A stretch of DNA of 64,000 nucleotides from Entamoeba invadens IP1 (Eukaryota > Evosea > Mastigamoebida > Endamoebidae). A program made the position numbers and the translations under genes. The stretch lies in NCBI RefSeq assembly GCF_000330505.1, contig NW_004191756.1, positions 62,001 through 126,000 on the forward strand, in the 5' to 3' direction. Position 1 is the first letter of the stretch, and every line of letters starts with the position of its first letter. Below, one piece after another: positions 9,887-20,095 of this stretch. Under the pieces are notes generated by a model. The model was not told the origin of the DNA. It made no database searches and saw nothing but the letters and a program-made list of their open reading frames with translations.

Positions 9887-10782
9887 TCACAGTAACACAC
9901 AACAGCACTTTTGCTTTTTATCTCCGTTCTCGACGGATCCCGTCTTGTCGCTTTGATGGACTTGGTTCTGTTTTTTGTCCACCATACAAAGCTCAACTGC
10001 AGTGTAAAAAACCTCTTTCAGGCCTTTTTGTGTTTTTGCAGAGCACTCCATAGTTCGATCAACTTGAATCCCACTGTCGCGTATCACATTTGAAACTTCT
10101 TCTAACGTCACCGGCTTTTGTCCACGCTCCTCTAATTTATGTATTTCTCGTACACTGTCACGTAAATCAATTTTCAACCCAACGACTATAGTCTTACTTG
10201 TTGGACAATACTGTTTCACTTCAGGATACCACTGACAGTCAGTTTGTTATCGACCCACCCTCGTCCTTATAATACTTGAATCAAATTAACAATTAACAAT
10301 GATGGAATACACAACAAACCTTCTCGATGATGTTTGTGAGCGACGAAGGCTGAATGACATTGAAACACAAGAGAAAGATGTCCGTCGACGGATAAGAGAG
10401 TGGTCGAAAACTCTCATATTCTTCTTGTCCTATACCGTTAAAAGATATATATATCTATGTGACAAATGTAGAAGTCAGATGACATGAAACAAACCAGCTG
10501 TATCCCCTAAAGATGAGTCAATTCAGTTGTTAACAGTAATAACACTAGACGGAATACAAACATATTTGGAGTTGGACTACCTCTTTCCCATATGAAACAT
10601 TTGTTGTGTAATTATCAAATACTGTTGGTACATAAGCCTCGGGAAACTCATTCTTTGTGTAACATATCAACATCGACGTTTTCCCTAGTGGTGAGTCTTT
10701 TAAAACTTAATTTCTCGACTAAACAGTATCCCTCTGACAAACCAACAGCTCCATCTCCGACAGCAACTAGCTTTACAGACAT
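9887..10782 (-). CDS. Rho/Rac-family small GTPase, five exons with a 12-nt microexon
   Basis: Exons in order are 10743-10782, 10562-10684, 10495-10506, 10320-10429 and 9887-10231. All four introns (58, 55, 65 and 88 nt) begin GTTTGT; three end TAG, the last CAG. The spliced product is 209 residues. It has the P-loop GDGAVGKT split across intron 1, the Rho effector loop VPTVFDNY, the switch II motif WDTAGQE assembled from exons 2-4, the Rho insert region, and a C-terminal CCCVLL for geranylgeranylation. Gln at the switch II catalytic position is present, so GTP hydrolysis is expected. Likely role: actin and membrane dynamics at the plasma membrane. Unspliced, only the C-terminal half would be seen and could be mistaken for a truncated pseudogene. 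Confidence 0.93.
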
Positions 10783-11848
10783 TTGAGAATCAACTAAATT
10801 TATTCATGAACTCATTTATATTTTTCTTTGTTTTTTATTGGATTTTTTTTAAGTCTATTCAGTTATAATGGTTCTTTCATTACTCTTTTTTATTAGAACA
10901 ATAGCTCAGAGCAAAAGGTATCGTGTCGAAATAAGGAGGGGGAAGACTTGAAAAAATTGAAATTATATTTCGGGGTTTGGAAAAACAATTATTGGTTGTA
11001 TTTGTTTTTCTTCCATTTTAAGGAACCATTTATTTATAAATTAAAGTACCATTTTAAATGATACATTTTTTGTTTTTTTATTTTACTGAATAACATTTTG
11101 AACTTTTGTTATAATACCAATGTTTCAAAAATACAAATTGTATGAAAAATAAACAAAGAACAAATATAGTATAATAAACTAATTTTAACTAAAGAATTGG
11201 TATTTATTAGAATATATACTTTTAAATGCATTATTATTATAGTTATAATAATTTATAAATGTATTATAAAATAATATTATTTTTATTATCATTGTCAACC
11301 ATATTAAAAATAAATTAGTAAGAATGTATAAGATATAATTAAGTGACTGCTTTGAAAATCAACTATAAATTGGTATTAAAAAATACCAAACAGTTACAAG
11401 CTCTAGTAATTAGAGAAAAAACAAGGGTTTAAAGAATAACGATTTCTATTCACAAAAAAAAAAGATGACGTGTTGAACCCCAAGAATACATCGCCACAAA
11501 AAACACAAGTCAAAGCGACATTACAATTGTTATGATCCCATTTAACCCTAACCGAATTCCTGGTGTTTTTTAGCAATTATACCCAACAAAGATAGTATTG
11601 GGCATGTACCAAACAATAATCTACTTGGGTAAGGAGAGTGATTTTTGATAGTGAAATAGAGGATATTATGAATGATAAAATCCACGTTTTCTCACCCTTT
11701 TATTTCATTACGAATTGAACACCCAAAACATCAAAAACAAACTTCAAAACAAAGGAACTTCAAAATTGGGTCTTGAGAAAATCGAAAAAAGACGGGGAAA
11801 ATGGAAGAAAAAGAGTAAAAAAGTCTGACGAAGAAAAAGGGCAACTTG
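10783..11848. other. 1.07-kb AT-rich intergenic region
   Basis: Divergent region between the Rho and FHA genes; promoters of both must lie here. No ORF, RNA gene or repeat recognised. Confidence 0.5.
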
Positions 11849-12752
11849 ATGAGGAACTGTGAAAGTCCAATCGCAAGAATACCCACCGTGATGGACAAAA
11901 AAGACATACTAGACATACGGTCGATTATTCAAGACGGGATGACACCGGTTTTACAGGAATATGCGACATGGATGAAAATGAAAGAGGTCAAAGAGGAGTC
12001 GATCAAACTCAAAGAGCAAATACCACCAAACAACTTTCTTAAAGTTTGTAGTTCTCATTCAATGAATCAAAACAATACTAACAAAGTAGTTACTTCAAGT
12101 GCAAGTCATTCAACAATACAAAGAAAGTCTTCCTGTGCGGCAAAAGCGTTTGTTTATCACTTTATTCAATAGTTTTGTATGTATTTGACACATCACACAA
12201 CACGGCGCAAATAAATGAAGAAATTTGAACTTACCTGTAGTCACCCCACTCGTTGTCACTTTGAAAGAAACACTAAAAGATGTGAAACAACATGCAATAG
12301 AACGGAAAGAGCCAAAGCCACCAAAAGCGCAGCGCAAGAAGTTAAAGAAGAGATTGTCTGAAGAAGAGGACCCTGCTAAAGACGACGAGAAGAAGTCCCG
12401 GAAACGACGACACAACAAAGCAAAGTTGATTGGTGAAAATGGGCAAACGATAATCGAATTTGACTCAAAAACAGTCTATCCCGTCGTCTTTGGAAGAGCG
12501 AAGGATACACAACAATCGGACAACCCAAGTTTCATCAACTTAAGTAAATACACAAAAGCAAAGTCCCTCAGTCACCGGCATGCGACGATCACATATGAGA
12601 AAGAAACAGATACATTCCAGTTTGTTAACGAAGGAAGAAATGGGAGTGGAGTGAATAGCAGTCTGGTCGTTAAAAAAGAGAACAAAGTGCAACTCAATGA
12701 CAAGGCGACGTTGGAGATGGGGACATTTAAAATGACATTCCATATCATTTAG
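11849..12752 (+). CDS. FHA-domain protein, three exons
   Basis: Exon 1 11849-12043, intron 46 nt (GTTTGT to TAG), exon 2 12090-12147, intron 93 nt (GTTTGT to TAG), exon 3 12241-12752. This is the only combination I found that keeps frame throughout and puts FHA in frame. The N-terminal half is helical and charged, with a Lys/Arg-rich patch (KKLKKRLSEEE to KKSRKRR) that looks like a nuclear localisation signal. The C-terminal 110 residues are an FHA phosphothreonine-binding domain, with GRAKD, SLSHRHATI and the N-G-S-G-VN turn near the end. Start chosen at the first ATG after an in-frame stop at 11816. Likely a nuclear phospho-dependent adaptor; partner unknown. Confidence 0.8.
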
Positions 12753-12865
12753 AATGCGCAAACCCTCTTTATTATACCATTTTTTTTAGTCTTTTGTCCT
12801 CATAGTGTTTTAAGTAATATGATGCTCTTTTGTAATAATTTTCAATTGTTTTTTCTTTAAAAGTA

Positions 12866-12922
12866 CAGTAAAACCTCCAAAGAGCGGTACCTCTGAAGAG
12901 CGGGTTCTCTCAAGAGCGGGCA
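12866..12922 (+). repeat. Left end of pogo-like element with three 16-bp tandem repeats
   Basis: CAGTAAAAC followed by three 16-bp units of the type CTCTxAAGAGCGGGxx. GC-rich against an AT-rich background. Confidence 0.85.
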
Positions 12923-13252
12923 TTTTCGACCAATCAAACATTGAAAACCACTCGATAGAGAACTGACAGTTTATTGTTTTTTGTTCTAAATAATCGGGAT
13001 TGTTATTTCTATTTTTTGGTAAATACCATTTGAATAATTAGAAAAACAAAAAAATATAATTAAAAAATATCAAAAAATGCAAAATTTTTTAAAAGTTAAA
13101 AATTGGTTGTAAATGAAAGTTTTTGCCAAAAAAAACGATAGAAATTGATATAAAATAAATCAAAACTGAAAAATAAAATAAATACCTGAGACATGAGCCA
13201 CCTCAGGTAGTATTTTTAAAGTTTGTTTTAACATAAATTACTAGATTTTAAA

Positions 13253-14710
13253 TTAATTAAAATCTATTTCCATGGGAACATTTTTTTTGTCACACAGTTC
13301 CTTGTACTGTTGTTTTATTTCTTTAAGTTCATCATTTTTACTCACTATCAGTTTTTTCAACTCTTGGATTCTTAAAGAAATATCTCCTAGTTCTTCAGGT
13401 TCCTCAACATCGCCGGGCTCTTCGTTTTCTTCGATCAGATCTTCAATGGAATAGCCCGTTCCATCTCCCAAAATCCTTCAACCTTCTTTTCTGAACAAAG
13501 CGTGCTTCCAACATCCAATTATTGTTTCTGATGAAACATCATTGTTCCAACAGTCGACAGCATATAATATGGCATTTCCCACATTCATTTTGAGTCATGA
13601 ATACGTTTTTCCCTGAGAATGAGCTTCTATAATTTCTTCTGCCTTTAAATTCGCAATTTTTCTTCGATATGCGGCCTTGAATGAGTGTATTATTCCTGCT
13701 TCACATGGCTGGAATACTGATGTCGTGTTTTTCGGTAGAAATTCCAGCCTAATGTGTGTCAGGTTTAGTTCATACACATGCAAACCCTTTTCGTTTAGTC
13801 CTTTGTAAGTGTAGCCGGGTTTCTCTTCTTCAATAGTCGTAGTTATGATAAGCTTGTGGCTTGGAGCATTATCTACTATAAGAAGAATGTTTCTGTTTTC
13901 TCTTGTGAGTGCTTCTTCCCATTTGAGTAGCCATCGATGAAACAGCTCTATGTTCATCCAAGCATTAGTTTGAAAGTCGTAGAATTGTTTAACTTCAGTG
14001 TACTTTCCATCAGAGAACCACCTTGGATTACGATACTTTCCAACGATCAAAAGATTTTCTTTTTCTCCACTTAGTGAACAGCATATCATAATTGTAATTC
14101 TTTCTTTATCTTCCTTCCCTCCATGGTTATCAGAACCACTTGACAATGTTATGGAAGGTAACAGCTTATAGAAAAGACCTGTTTCATCCGCGTTGTACAC
14201 ATTATTAGGAGCATACTGTGCAATAATTTCAACCAGATTATCAATTGCTTCTTTGTGTTTATCTGGGTCAACCGAATTGCTTTCTCCGCATAATTTCTTT
14301 GATTTCAGTTGATTTCTTGAACAAAACGACGAAATCCAACCATTTGAAATCATCATATCATTGTATCCCTTTTCGAAGCAGTATTTGGAAGCTAAGCTCT
14401 TGACAATATTGTAGCAAACTGGAGTATTGTATGATCTCACAGTTTCTATCATCTTGAGCATGTTCTCTTCCAAGTCTGGGTGTTTAACTTTTCTGAAAAC
14501 TTTGGCATTACCTGGTATTGATTGCTCAATCAAATTTTCCTTGATACCGTGCTTTAACAACATCCTTAGAGACTCGCGTTTTGGACATTTTTGTAAATTT
14601 TGGTTTATTATTTCTCTCAGTTTTTTCGTAGACGGTTTCGGGGAAGCATTAGCCCACTGTAAAATTTGCTTTTTTTCATCAATTGATAAAAATGTTTTTG
14701 GTAAAGACAT
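13253..14710 (-). pseudogene. pogo/CENP-B-type transposase with two in-frame TGA codons
   Basis: From ATG 14708-14710 one frame continues to the stop at 13253-13255, interrupted only by TGA at 13595-13597 and at 13478-13480. The first 371 codons hold an N-terminal helix-turn-helix, a Tc5/CENP-B-type DNA-binding region, and the DDE_1 catalytic core: YNADETGLF, LLIVDNAPSH and LPKNTTSVFQPCEAGII. The third acidic residue is Glu (CEAG) where pogo relatives usually have Asp (LDQG). Downstream of the first TGA the family pattern continues (SSETIIGCWKHA), then an acidic coiled-coil tail follows the second TGA. Both stops could come from CGA by C-to-T change. The copy is probably inactive unless the stops are read through. 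Confidence 0.85.
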
Positions 14711-14910
14711 GAATAAATTATAAGATTATTTGATTTTTTATAAAAATATGACATTTGTGAGCCAAATTAATCTTTGTTTAAAATCATCTTAATGTTAACA
14801 CGTGGTAATTTTTTTTCTTTTTGGATTATATTTCATTTTTTATATTTTTATTTTTACATTCCAAAAAAAATGTTTTTTTTAACTTTAAAAAATTGAGTTA
14901 AAAATAAAAC

Positions 14911-14968
14911 GCCCGCTCTTGAGAGAACAAAATTTACCATACCCGCCCGCTCTTGGGAGGTTTTACTG
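14911..14968 (-). repeat. Right end of pogo-like element
   Basis: Inverted match to the left end, with two AAGAGCGG-bearing units separated by a short spacer, ending TTTTACTG next to TA. Confidence 0.85.
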
Positions 14969-14970
14969 TA

Positions 14971-15695
14971 GTAAGAAGACTTAGACCGAGTAAGTAAAGA
15001 AGTAATGGCGTATTTATATGCGAAGGAATAAGTAATTTTAACATCTATGTTTAATTTTGATGCTAATTTTTATTCTTTTAATCAAAAGAATTATACAAAA
15101 ATAAGAACAAGAGTAACAAAACAGGCTCTGTGGGTATCAGTACACTTGATAATATGGAGACCATGGGAATAACTTGAATGATATGCTTTTTAATTCTTGA
15201 GTGCTAACAGGTCTTTTACATGAAAATAAGGTGGTTAAAAGAACCAAAAATACTGTAATCCAATGAACAAAAGAAGGAAATTAACCCTAGTTATATTTGG
15301 ATTTGAAAAAGGGTCTAAATGCGACATACACCGAGTGGTTTGTCGGGTGTTTTGAATATATAAATAGAGGAGTATAAATAGATAGCAGAGAAAAAAAGCA
15401 GAAAGTAATTTAAGTCATTAAGTATAGTTAATGAATAATTCAAGGCATACCAAGTATCGAGTATTTTAAAAAAACAGATGAACAGCTCGATAATATTTAA
15501 ATCATACATCAAGTCATATTAAAAAGAACTGCGCAATTTATTTGATCATGTGCAACGATCCATTTATGATAGAATAAATACCAAAGAAATATTGTTGTTC
15601 TGGTTAAATAAATCTCGAAATGCGGAAGACACAAGTTTCAAGTAACCATCTGAAATTAGAGAACGGAGAACTTGAAAACGACAAAGTGCGACTGG
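14971..15695. other. 725-bp intergenic region
   Basis: Moderately AT-rich. No coding region supported; short ORFs here lack family signatures. Confidence 0.5.
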
Positions 15696-16340
15696 ATGGC
15701 GGAGAACGAGGAGACTGCGGATTTCAAATTTTCCGTGCGACTGAATTGGGAAACTGAGAAAGACGACCGGGACCCTTTTGCTTTGATCTATGGAGAGGAA
15801 GCCAAAAAAAATGAAAAAGTTGTCACAAAATACGAATTTGAAGGGAAGTCCGTCCTCCTTTCCGTCTTTAATAAAGAAAAGGAAGAACGATTTAAAACCC
15901 AAAACACAGGGCAGTACAGAGGCTTTAATGGGTTTGTCACCGTCGTCTTCCCCGACGAACGGAACAGTATCGACCAAGCTTCATACCAAAACACAGAAAT
16001 CGTTCGATACACTCACGACCAAATTTTCATCATTACTGTTGTCTTCAAGAGTAAAGACATTACCAGTATCATGACCGAACAAGACAAAACAAATTTTGAA
16101 AACCCAGTCTGTGATAATTATCACTTCGCAGAAGTCGAGGTGGATGACTCCGAGAAGTTAAAAGAGATGGTCAAAGGTATTGCCCAGGCGCTCATGGCTT
16201 TGTCTCTTCAAGAGAAAGAAGAGGAGGAGAAAAAGAAAGAGGAAGAGGAGGAGAAGAAAAAAGGGAAGAAAGGTAAGAAGGACAAGAAGAAGGATAAGAA
16301 GTCCAAAAAAGGTGACAAGGAAAAGTGCTGTATTGTGTAA
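15696..16340 (+). CDS. Ras/Rab-like pseudo-GTPase with polybasic tail and CAAX box
   Basis: The 214-residue product aligns by eye with the Ras/Rab fold: YEFEGKSVLLSVF, then ERFKTQNTGQYRGFNGFVTVVF correspond to the beta2-beta3, switch II and beta4 regions. The nucleotide-binding motifs are gone. The P-loop position reads RLNWETEKDDRD, the DxxGQ position reads FNKEKEE (58-64), and NKxD reads KSKD (118-121). The C-terminus keeps a long Glu/Lys tract (about 173-210) and ends CCIV, a valid prenylation box. I infer a membrane-anchored protein that has lost GTP binding, perhaps a decoy or scaffold for GTPase partners. Start is the first ATG (15696). The fold call is my own pattern match and needs a structure search. 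Confidence 0.6.
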   Translation: MAENEETADFKFSVRLNWETEKDDRDPFALIYGEEAKKNEKVVTKYEFEGKSVLLSVFNKEKEERFKTQNTGQYRGFNGFVTVVFPDERNSIDQASYQNTEIVRYTHDQIFIITVVFKSKDITSIMTEQDKTNFENPVCDNYHFAEVEVDDSEKLKEMVKGIAQALMALSLQEKEEEEKKKEEEEEKKKGKKGKKDKKKDKKSKKGDKEKCCIV

Positions 16341-16672
16341 CTCTTTTTTGTGTTGTTTTGTCTTTCTGGCTTGTTCTATTGATATTTGCATCAGGTCCAT
16401 TGGTTTATAACAAAGTAAATCACTATGAAGGGTTATTCGTTTTGTTATCTTGTTATTATACTATTATTTTAGCATTATTAATAATAAAAAAATGCTATAC
16501 TCAATCAAGTACACGTGTGATTTCTATATTTGGATTATTAATTCTTAATAGAATAAAGAATTATACTTTTTAATAATGGTTACTAAACAAAAATGGTGTT
16601 TTCGTTTAATTTTGAGATATCTTCGAAAAAAAATTGATACATATATTAGGTGTTGCAATTATCACATTTCAT
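16341..16672. other. AT-rich downstream region
   Basis: About 330 bp with no supported gene. Confidence 0.5.
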
Positions 16673-16700
16673 CTAAACTGTTTTTCAAAAGTCGGTACTG
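16673..16700 (+). repeat. Left 28-bp inverted repeat
   Basis: Exact reverse complement of 17655-17682. Confidence 0.8.
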
Positions 16701-17654
16701 AGGTGTCCCGATTTTTTGCATTTATTTTGTTTATTATTTTTGGGAATCGTTTTTTTGTAATAAATTCGCTTATTTTTTCCAAGTAAAAAAGAGAAAAACG
16801 GTCTTCAAAAAATATTTTTTTACTTGAAGAATTTTTAAGCATTAAAAAATTCCATATAAAATTCGAAATAACGGGATTTTTGTTTTTGAAATACACGTGA
16901 ATGATCCCAAAAGTGCATTTTATTATAAAAGCAAATAAACTTAATTTCAATCTTTTTCATTATCAAACATTTTATTAATTAATGAAATATTCACAAAACA
17001 AAAGCTTAGTTCGAAGATTAGTATGCTTAGTAGTGTTGTCACAATAACAATAAAAATAACAAAATGATTTGATAACTTATCTTTGTTGGGTTTTATAAAG
17101 TCGACAACTTCTTTAATCATTTCAGTGAGAACATCTTTTTTAAAATATCCAATAACAAAACAATATTGTTATTTTGTATTATTTTTCTAGTGTTGCCCTT
17201 TGACAATTTTGACTTATGCCTGTCAAAATTATCAAACATTTGCTGTAATTTTTGGTGTTTTTGGAACTCTTTATTTCATTATTTTTTATTCAGAGAAGAT
17301 AACCACAGTTTGTTTTAAATTTCAGTTAAATTTTAACGAGAGTAATATTCAGTTAAAACTCGACACGAACAACACCATCCAAATTCACTTAAACGTTCAT
17401 TGTTGTGCTTTTATGCCAACAATGATGTGTATATGTCGTGAAGTATTGAGTTATGGTCAAATCAAATAACGGGATCGGGTTTTTTGGAAAAAGATGGCTA
17501 ATATTCCGATATTTTCCCGAATTTGTACGAAAATAATTGAACGGGATTGGTATTTTTTTCAAAATAAAGTCGGTACTTTCGATTTTTTGTTTTTTGTTTT
17601 TTTAGGAAAAAACAAAAATAAAAAACGGGACTTTAGGAAGTTCTAAAAATATGA

Positions 17655-17682
17655 CAGTACCGACTTTTGAAAAACAGTTTAG
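17655..17682 (-). repeat. Right 28-bp inverted repeat
   Basis: Exact reverse complement of 16673-16700. A partial direct copy of the motif GTCGGTACT also occurs near 17570. Confidence 0.8.
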
Positions 17683-17837
17683 TTTTACTAAGATATAAAA
17701 AATAAGAATTTTAAAAAATAATTAACGAAATGGATTTTTAATGAAATTTTGAAAACAATCAAAAAACATTTTAACTGTGTGACGCAAGAACCAGTTATTT
17801 TAAATAACAACTATTATTAAAAAATACTTAATGAGTA

Positions 17838-18563
17838 TCATTGTACTACTTTCATTTTACTTAATATGAGTTTGGATGTTTGAGAATGGGTGTATATCTC
17901 ATTAACTATATCATCGAAAATGCCTTGATAGAATACTGTAAGTTCTTCAAGGCCATCATGTGTACTAAACTTTAATAACGCTTTCGATATTTTTTCAAGT
18001 ACAACCTCGCTGTGATTGTTTCTAGATGCTGTATAAAGGCCATCTAAAGCTGTGATCTTATCAACCAAACAGTCTCCATTGAGTGCTTCACAAAACTCAT
18101 CAACACAAAAAGGTATGAGTGGCGTGTTACTCGTTGCAACACTTCTTAAGCATTTGAGTCCAATTGAATAATCCTCATCCTTTGCCTTTTTAACTATACT
18201 GTTAATAGTTTCGATACTATCAATTGAAACTAGACTGTTGAGTCGACTTTCCATGAGTGAGTCTGCTAGTTGTGTAACAACGAACATATCGACCGCATCC
18301 GTCTGTGAGTTCTCAAGAACACACTGGAGTATTTGTGGGAAGGTCCCTTCTTCATTTTTGTCAGGAGAGTCGAACTCAATTTCGTCGCCCCAAAGTCTTT
18401 TACAATACGTCGTCGAATTTTCGTCGAATTTTGTTGTCATCATCAGTCCCAAATACATGTTCTGTCGTTTTAAAATGTTGTTTTCCGACTCCAACACATC
18501 GACGCGGATTTGTAATTCCTTCATTTGCTTTTGAAGGGTTTGAATAGCTTTTTCTACGTCCAT
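17838..18563 (-). CDS. Uncharacterised coiled-coil plus helical-repeat protein
   Basis: The 241-residue product starts with a heptad coiled coil (about 1-40, IQTLQKQMKELQIRVDVLE). The rest (about 75-235) is all-helical with repeating hydrophobic faces, compatible with an ARM/HEAT-like bundle. No catalytic motif, signal peptide or membrane segment is seen. ATG at 18561-18563, with the divergent PRA1-like gene only 42 bp away, so the two probably share a promoter region. I do not recognise the family. Confidence 0.7.
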   Translation of the reverse strand: MDVEKAIQTLQKQMKELQIRVDVLESENNILKRQNMYLGLMMTTKFDENSTTYCKRLWGDEIEFDSPDKNEEGTFPQILQCVLENSQTDAVDMFVVTQLADSLMESRLNSLVSIDSIETINSIVKKAKDEDYSIGLKCLRSVATSNTPLIPFCVDEFCEALNGDCLVDKITALDGLYTASRNNHSEVVLEKISKALLKFSTHDGLEELTVFYQGIFDDIVNEIYTHSQTSKLILSKMKVVQ

Positions 18564-18605
18564 TCCTTATTCAGTTGAATCAAAAGAACTTGTTATTCTA
18601 TTTCA

Positions 18606-19274
18606 ATGGACGCTTTCAAACTTCTTTTCCAAGGCCCTTACAATATACCACGAGAGATGGGTGTAGCTTCCCTCAGAAGTCAAATCAACATATACACATT
18701 CAGATACGTCTACATCTCCTTTGGCATTACAATAGCCTTTGTTGAATGGTTTGTAGTATTCTTATTAATACTTTACTATACTTTTATTATTTTTTCTTAT
18801 AATCAATAAGTATAATATTTTTTATTATACTTTTATTATATTATATTTATACAACTTCCTTATAGAGCAAAAGTCACTAACAGTTGTATTTTCCCTTTAA
18901 TGTTTTTAATAATCCCTTTGGCTCTAGTCCCAGCTATGACAGTGATTGTATTGAAAAAAGTGAACTTCCCACTCCCAAAAAAACTGTTTGACGTTGACAT
19001 TTTGTTTGTTGCAGTTATGGCGGGACTGTTCTTGTGTAACGGACTTGCACTGTACTTCGATAAAAAGTATCTCTTCGCGAATTTTGCTATGTTCACAACA
19101 AACAGTGTTGTTGTCCAAGCTCATGCTTTCCTCTTTGACTGCTCTGCTGACGACAAACAGACGAAACAAACTGTCACAGAGACTGACGAAACACTTCAAA
19201 CAGATGAGGTCGAAAAAACACAAGAAGAAAAAGTCGAAGAAACCAATGAAGAACAACTCAACAAAATGAAGTAA
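18606..19274 (+). CDS. PRA1-like multi-pass membrane protein, exon junction unresolved
   Basis: Two coding blocks fit one gene: 18606-18748 and 18866-19274, separated by a 117-nt AT-rich stretch with GTTTGT at 18749 and TAG at 18863-18865. The pattern (short cytosolic N-terminus with NIPREMGVASLRSQINIYTFRYVYI, then pairs of membrane helices, then an acidic tail) resembles PRA1/Yip3 prenylated Rab acceptors of Golgi and endosomes. Splicing at these sites keeps the frame of both blocks but makes TGA across the junction (TG plus A). So another splice site, a sequence error, or a broken gene is possible. The tail is rich in Thr, Glu and Lys. Confidence 0.45.
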
Positions 19275-19465
19275 TTTTTTGTTATTCAAAATGTTATTTA
19301 TACTCGTCTAATCCAAATATAGAATAGATGCTATTTGTTCTTGACTTTTAGTATCTGTTCATTTCAATTCATTTGATAATAAAAATATCTATAAAGTATA
19401 GTTATTGGTTTGAAGTGAATTCTGTTCGATAATAAAAGGAACTCCAATAGTGTAACTTATTGATT

Positions 19466-19684
19466 ATGGAGAAGCTGGAAGACTACAGAAAGAGATATAC
19501 AATACTTACGAACTATTATCACTCGTTACTCACAAAGACGTTAAGAGACAGAGCTTTTGATAATCAAGAAGAAAAGAAACTTGGCTGTAAAAAATATACT
19601 CTGCTGTTTATGGTCTTCTTTGCTTTGTTCTTTGTATCAACTTTTGCACTGATGAAAACATCACTCTCCTTCAAAATTGATTGA
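19466..19684 (+). CDS. Small single-pass membrane protein, unknown
   Basis: A 72-residue product starting at ATG 19466. The N-terminal 43 residues are charged and helical (MEKLEDYRKRYTILTNYYHS); a single hydrophobic helix follows (about 45-66), then a few lumenal or extracellular residues. The layout suggests a tail-anchored or type II protein of the endomembrane system. No family recognised. Confidence 0.55.
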   Translation: MEKLEDYRKRYTILTNYYHSLLTKTLRDRAFDNQEEKKLGCKKYTLLFMVFFALFFVSTFALMKTSLSFKID

Positions 19685-20095
19685 TTTGTGTGGTATCATT
19701 CGGCCTTTATTGCGTGATTGACAAGATTGAGATACAATAAATGATATTTATAGTTAATAAATCTAATTTGTTATTAAAATATTTCTTAAAAACTAATGTG
19801 TTTATTTTTTTATATATTTTTTTTTAATTAGGTTTTTTTTCATAAAAAACTCAGTTTGATTTCTTTCAATTATAATAAATTAACGACTCACAATTACTTA
19901 TAATATTATAACCAAACCAAAATATATAGTTTTTAATTCATGAATTTTAAGTAATTGATTCTATTTCAATCCAACAAAATAAACAAACAAATATAGCTAA
20001 ATAATAATAAATAAATCAATTGAAAGTCAACTTCTTGCCGAAATTCACTTAACAAAAATCACCACAACTCGAAAATTTAAGATTTTACAAACGGA
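19685..20095. other. AT-rich intergenic region
   Basis: About 410 bp; nothing supported beyond the presumed promoter of the AlkD-like gene. Confidence 0.5.

Larger units (their letters stand above)
12866..14968 (-). mobile_element. pogo-like (Tc1/mariner superfamily) transposon, 2,103 bp
   Basis: Bounded by TA at 12864-12865 and 14969-14970, with inverted ends CAGTAAAACCTCC that fit pogo/Tigger termini. The left end holds three tandem 16-bp units carrying AAGAGCGG (12875-12890, 12891-12906, 12907-12922); the right end holds two (14911-14925 and 14946-14959). These are likely transposase binding sites. One transposase gene lies between, on the minus strand. Confidence 0.9.
16673..17682. mobile_element. 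Short non-autonomous element with 28-bp perfect terminal inverted repeats
   Basis: A perfect 28-bp inverted repeat bounds about 1.0 kb: 16673-16700 starts CTAAACTGTTTTTC and 17655-17682 is its exact reverse complement. Similarity continues inwards with gaps (GTCCCG followed by T-runs on both sides). TA lies just inside each outer end (16674-16675, 17680-17681), so the true unit may be 16676-17679 flanked by a TA duplication. The inside has no transposase; the small ORF at 17200-17469 shows no family signature. I read it as a MITE-like relic. Confidence 0.6.

Noticed and set aside
9887..10219. Truncated Rho pseudogene
   Set aside because: The missing N-terminal half is present upstream in four further exons with proper splice sites.
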